Source of the DNA: Ancylobacter tetraedralis
GTDB taxonomy: Bacteria; Pseudomonadota; Alphaproteobacteria; Rhizobiales; Xanthobacteraceae
Assembly (NCBI RefSeq): GCF_014195655.1
Contig: NZ_JACICD010000011.1
Span: forward strand, 1-64,000
Length of the DNA: 64,000 nucleotides
Direction of reading: 5' to 3'
In this document: positions 61,314 to 64,000 of the stretch, one piece after another
Layout: each line of letters opens with the position of its first letter
How positions within the stretch are numbered: position 1 is the first letter of the stretch
Made by a program: the position numbers and the translations under genes
Notes under the pieces: model-generated
The model's input: the letters and a program-made list of their open reading frames with translations, nothing else
What the model was told of the DNA's origin: nothing
Databases searched by the model: none

Positions 61314-61418
61314 CACGCCCCCGGCGAGCCCTCCCCGGCTACCGGCGCCCGACGCACGACAGCGCCCGGATTTGGCTGTATGAACCGCAGACCTCATCGA
61401 GCGGCGTCAGGGGCGTGC

Positions 61419-62645
61419 ATGCTGGCCGGCAAGACGGTTCTTCTCATCATCGGCGGCGGCATCGCCGCCTATAAGAGCCTCGATCTCATCCGCCGGCTGA
61501 AGGAGCGCGGGGCCGTGGTGCGCGTCGTCATGACGGCGGCGGCGCAGCATTTCGTCACCCCGCTCGCCGCCGGGGCGCTGGCCCACGGGCGGGTCTTCAC
61601 CGAGTTGTTCGACCGCGACGCCGAGCAGGATATCGGCCATATCCGGCTGGCACGCGAGGCGGACCTCATCCTCATCGCCCCCGCCACCGCCGACCTGATG
61701 GCGAAGATGGCGCACGGCCTCGCCGACGACCTCGCCAGCGCCGTGCTGCTCGCCACCGACCGGCCGGTGCTGGTGGCGCCGGCGATGAACCCCTTCATGT
61801 GGGCCCATGCCGCGACCCGCCGCAATGTCGCCCGGCTGAGGGAAGACGGCATCGCCTTCATCGGCCCCAATGTCGGCGAGATGGCCGAGCGCGGCGAAGC
61901 CGGGCCGGGCCGCATGGCCGAGCCCACCGAGATCGCCGAGGCCGCCGCGCGCCGGCTCGCCCCCGTGGAACCGGGACCGCTCGCCGGGCGGCACGTCCTC
62001 GTAACGTCCGGGCCGACGCATGAGCCGATCGACCCGGTGCGCTACATCGCCAACCGCTCCTCCGGCAAGCAGGGCCACGCGATCGCCGCCGCCGCCGCCC
62101 GCGCGGGTGCGCGGGTCACGCTGGTCTGCGGCCCGGTGAACCTGCCCGATCCGGCCGGCGTCACGGTGCGCCCCGTTGAAACCGCCCGGCAGATGCTGGC
62201 GGCGGTCGAAGCCGCCCTGCCCGCCGATGCCGCCATCTTCGCCGCCGCCGTGGCCGACTGGCGCGCCGCGCGCGAAGCCGGCGAGAAGATGAAGAAGGAT
62301 GGCGGGGCGATCCCCGCCCTCGCCCTCACCGAGAACCCGGACATCCTCGCCACCATCGCCCATGACCCCGCGCGGCGCCCGCGCCTCGTGGTCGGCTTCG
62401 CGGCCGAGACGGAGAACGTCGTCGGCTATGCGCAGGCCAAGCGGGCGCGCAAGGGCTGCGACTGGATCGTCGCCAACGACGTCTCCCCCCGCAGCGGCAT
62501 TGTCGGCGGGGTGATGGGCGGCGACGAGAACCAGGTGCACCTCATCACCGAAACCGGCGTCGAGCACTGGCCGACCGCGTCCAAATCGGACGTCGCCGAG
62601 CGCCTCGTTGCCCGTATTGCCGCCGCGCTCGGCCCGCTGGAGTGA
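61419..62645 (+). CDS. coaBC: Bifunctional phosphopantothenoylcysteine decarboxylase/synthase CoaBC
   Basis: A 408-residue two-domain enzyme of coenzyme A synthesis. The N-terminal flavin decarboxylase (1-185) opens [20 protein letters not shown] and has the PAMNPFMW motif. The C-terminal CTP-dependent synthetase (190-405) has [25 protein letters not shown] and the Lys pair in KMKKDGG. I chose ATG 61419 because AGGGGCG lies just upstream; the frame extends to 61380. It overlaps dut by four bases (GTGA). Confidence 0.95.
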   Translation: MLAGKTVLLIIGGGIAAYKSLDLIRRLKERGAVVRVVMTAAAQHFVTPLAAGALAHGRVFTELFDRDAEQDIGHIRLAREADLILIAPATADLMAKMAHGLADDLASAVLLATDRPVLVAPAMNPFMWAHAATRRNVARLREDGIAFIGPNVGEMAERGEAGPGRMAEPTEIAEAAARRLAPVEPGPLAGRHVLVTSGPTHEPIDPVRYIANRSSGKQGHAIAAAAARAGARVTLVCGPVNLPDPAGVTVRPVETARQMLAAVEAALPADAAIFAAAVADWRAAREAGEKMKKDGGAIPALALTENPDILATIAHDPARRPRLVVGFAAETENVVGYAQAKRARKGCDWIVANDVSPRSGIVGGVMGGDENQVHLITETGVEHWPTASKSDVAERLVARIAAALGPLE

Positions 62646-63139
62646 ACGCCATGACTGAGACCGCCGCTTTCGTCGAGGTGCCCGTGCTCGTGCTGGAGCA
62701 TGCCGAGGGTCTGCCCTTGCCGACCTATGCGACGGCGGGCGCCGCCGGGCTCGATCTCCTCGCCGCGTTGCCCGAGGGCGAGCCGCTGACGCTGGCCCCG
62801 CTCGCCCGCGCCGCCGTGCCGACCGGCCTGTGCCTCGCCCTGCCGGAGGGCTATGAGGGGCAGGTGCGCCCGCGCTCGGGCCTCGCGCTCAAGCAGGGCC
62901 TCACCGTGCTCAACGCGCCGGGCACGGTCGACGCCGATTATCGCGGCGAGGTGAAGGTACTGCTGATCAATCTCGGTACCGAGCCCGTGGTGCTGGAGCG
63001 CGGGCAGCGCATCGCCCAGCTGGTGGTGGCCCCGGTGACGCGCATTCAGCTGCGCCAAACCGGTGATTTGAGCGAAACAACACGCGGCAGCGGTGGATTC
63101 GGCTCGACAGGGCTCGACGCCCGCACAATATCGCGGTAG
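62642..63139 (+). CDS. dut: dUTP diphosphatase Dut
   Basis: A 165-residue dUTPase with all five motifs: [45 protein letters not shown] and the C-terminal [10 protein letters not shown]. It hydrolyses dUTP to dUMP to keep uracil out of DNA and is active as a trimer. GTG 62642 overlaps the coaBC stop; ATG 62651 is the alternative. The Rrf2-type gene follows 10 bases later. Confidence 0.95.
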   Translation: MNAMTETAAFVEVPVLVLEHAEGLPLPTYATAGAAGLDLLAALPEGEPLTLAPLARAAVPTGLCLALPEGYEGQVRPRSGLALKQGLTVLNAPGTVDADYRGEVKVLLINLGTEPVVLERGQRIAQLVVAPVTRIQLRQTGDLSETTRGSGGFGSTGLDARTISR

Positions 63140-63148
63140 CGAGGGAGC

Positions 63149-63592
63149 ATGCCGCGTCTGTCCGATAAGAGCCTGCTCGCCATCGCCGCCGTCGTCGACG
63201 TCGCGCTCAACGCACGTGGCACGCCGGTCGCTGCCAAGGCGTTGGCGGCGCGCCATGAGCTGCCGCCCCGCCATCTGGAACCCGTGCTGCAGGCGCTGGT
63301 GCATGCCGGCGTGCTGAAGGGCGTGCGCGGCCCGCGTGGCGGCTATGAGCTGGCCCGCGAGCGCCGGCGCATCACGGTGGCGGAGATCGTGCGGGTGGTC
63401 GAGGCGGAGAGCGAGGAGACGCTCGATTCGTCCCCGCCCATCGTGCGCGACATCGTGCAGCCCGCCGTCGCCGAGGCCGAGCGCTCCTTCGAGGCGGCGC
63501 TGGAGGCCGTGACGGTGGAGCACCTGTGCCGCGTGGCGGCCCAGAACACCCTGCGCAAGGGACTCGCCGAGGGCATTGATTTCACCATATGA
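63149..63592 (+). CDS. Rrf2 family transcriptional regulator
   Basis: A 147-residue winged-helix regulator. The N-terminus SDKSLLAIAAVVDVALNARG, helix-turn-helix around LAARHELPPRHLEPVLQALVHAGVLKGVRGPRGGYELARERRRITVAEIV and C-terminal dimer helix are standard Rrf2. The three iron-sulfur Cys of IscR are missing; only one Cys (EHLCRVA) is present, so it does not sense by an IscR-type cluster. It stands directly before cysK, as CymR-like cysteine regulators do in other bacteria, and a likely operator lies between (63620-63634). Confidence 0.92.
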   Translation: MPRLSDKSLLAIAAVVDVALNARGTPVAAKALAARHELPPRHLEPVLQALVHAGVLKGVRGPRGGYELARERRRITVAEIVRVVEAESEETLDSSPPIVRDIVQPAVAEAERSFEAALEAVTVEHLCRVAAQNTLRKGLAEGIDFTI

Positions 63593-63619
63593 ACTTGTTG
63601 ATTATTTATTTCCTCGACA

Positions 63620-63634
63620 TTATTTCGTGAATAA
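63620..63634 (+). promoter_or_regulatory. Inverted-repeat operator candidate before cysK
   Basis: TTATT-TCGTG-AATAA is a perfect 5-bp inverted repeat in an AT-rich stretch (63592-63640) that is exceptional for this genome. It lies about 80 bases upstream of cysK and overlaps a plausible promoter with a TCGACA -35-like hexamer at 63614. It is a natural binding site for the adjacent Rrf2 protein. Confidence 0.5.
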
Positions 63635-63712
63635 GCTAGCGCTGTCGGCGATTTCGCCGCATCAATGACGGGGGCGCGGCAGCCGCGTACCCCGCGTCCG
63701 CCGGAGGCACCC

Positions 63713-64000
63713 ATGGCCGAAGCCGCTCCCACCTCGCCCGCCCTCACCTCCGTCCCCGCCGCCAAGCCGGGCCGGGGCCGCGTCTATGGTTCGATCACCG
63801 AGACCATCGGCGACACGCCGCTGGTGCAGCTCAACCGGCTGCCGGCCGAGCGTGGCGTGAAGGCGCGCATCCTTGCCAAGCTCGAGTTCTTCAACCCGAT
63901 CGGCTCCGTCAAGGACCGCATCGGCGTCTCGATGATCCAGTCGCTGGAAGAAGCCGGTGTGCTGCGGCCCGGCACCGTGCTGATCGAGCCGACCTCCGGC
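63713..64000 (+). CDS. cysK: Cysteine synthase A (partial, cut by window end)
   Basis: The first 96 residues of O-acetylserine sulfhydrylase are present. [19 protein letters not shown] is the family opening, and [13 protein letters not shown] carries the PLP-binding Lys. The segment IEPTSG at the edge is the start of the substrate-binding loop. A leader of about 25 residues rich in Ala and Pro precedes the conserved part. ATG 63713 follows GGAGGCACCC. It makes cysteine from O-acetylserine and sulfide. Expression is probably controlled by the preceding Rrf2 gene. Confidence 0.95.
   Translation, partial: MAEAAPTSPALTSVPAAKPGRGRVYGSITETIGDTPLVQLNRLPAERGVKARILAKLEFFNPIGSVKDRIGVSMIQSLEEAGVLRPGTVLIEPTSG

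Overview
The window is high-GC, gene-dense chromosomal DNA of an alphaproteobacterium of the order Hyphomicrobiales (Rhizobiales). It most resembles the Xanthobacteraceae (Ancylobacter/Starkeya/Xanthobacter type), though that genus-level placing is inference. The pointers are a XoxF-type methanol dehydrogenase, HWE-family kinase, SDHAF4 (DUF1674) and DUF1499 proteins, an extensin-like protein, paired L,D-transpeptidases and the ubiE-ubiB-coaBC-dut block. I see no transposase, integrase, phage gene or CRISPR array. The calls rest on reading the translated sequence and recognising motifs; no database search was run.

Left part (1-28.9 kb) is accessory metabolism. A strong sigma70-like promoter reads off the left edge (40-69, minus). 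Next come a membrane protein and a probable quinone-detoxification set (DoxX, two-domain extradiol dioxygenase, glutathionyl-hydroquinone reductase, LysR), then an isolated XoxF with the lanthanide-type Asp-Tyr-Asp motif. From 6.7 to 15.1 kb a minus-strand operon encodes a sugar ABC importer, two cytoplasmic Asp-box (sialidase-fold) proteins and an aldehyde dehydrogenase, next to a GlxA/CdhR-like regulator (15.3-16.4 kb). Divergent from the regulator, 16.7-24.6 kb is a plus-strand operon: a DHDPS-family lyase, a split UxaA-type dehydratase, an SsuABC-type importer, an Ldh2-family dehydrogenase and an aldehyde dehydrogenase. It is faced by a fused aconitase X (24.7-26.5 kb). This 6.7-26.5 kb block looks like one catabolic island for an acidic sugar-like or sulfonated compound and is the best candidate for an undescribed pathway.

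Middle (29-34 kb): an RpiR regulator precedes a TRAP transporter operon ending in an Asp/Glu-racemase homologue that lacks both catalytic cysteines. Three copies of a GAAACT-N4-TTTCA operator-like element flank the regulator and the operon.

The right part (34.4-64 kb) is mostly housekeeping: tRNA-Thr, HtpX, SDHAF4, NlpC/P60, MarR, leucyl aminopeptidase, a phosphatase, FabI, a DnaJ-type co-chaperone, PdxH, an SDR, CorA with a potentially structured leader, an L,D-transpeptidase, a class III aminotransferase, an extensin-like protein whose N-terminus is coded by 12-bp tandem repeats, a HAD phosphatase, DUF1499, an MBL hydrolase, carbonic anhydrase, tRNA-Pro and tRNA-Gln, a cysteine-intact hydantoin-type racemase, MarR, EamA and GNAT proteins, a second L,D-transpeptidase behind a CtrA-like box, ubiE-ubiB-coaBC-dut, and an Rrf2 regulator before a cysK cut by the window end.
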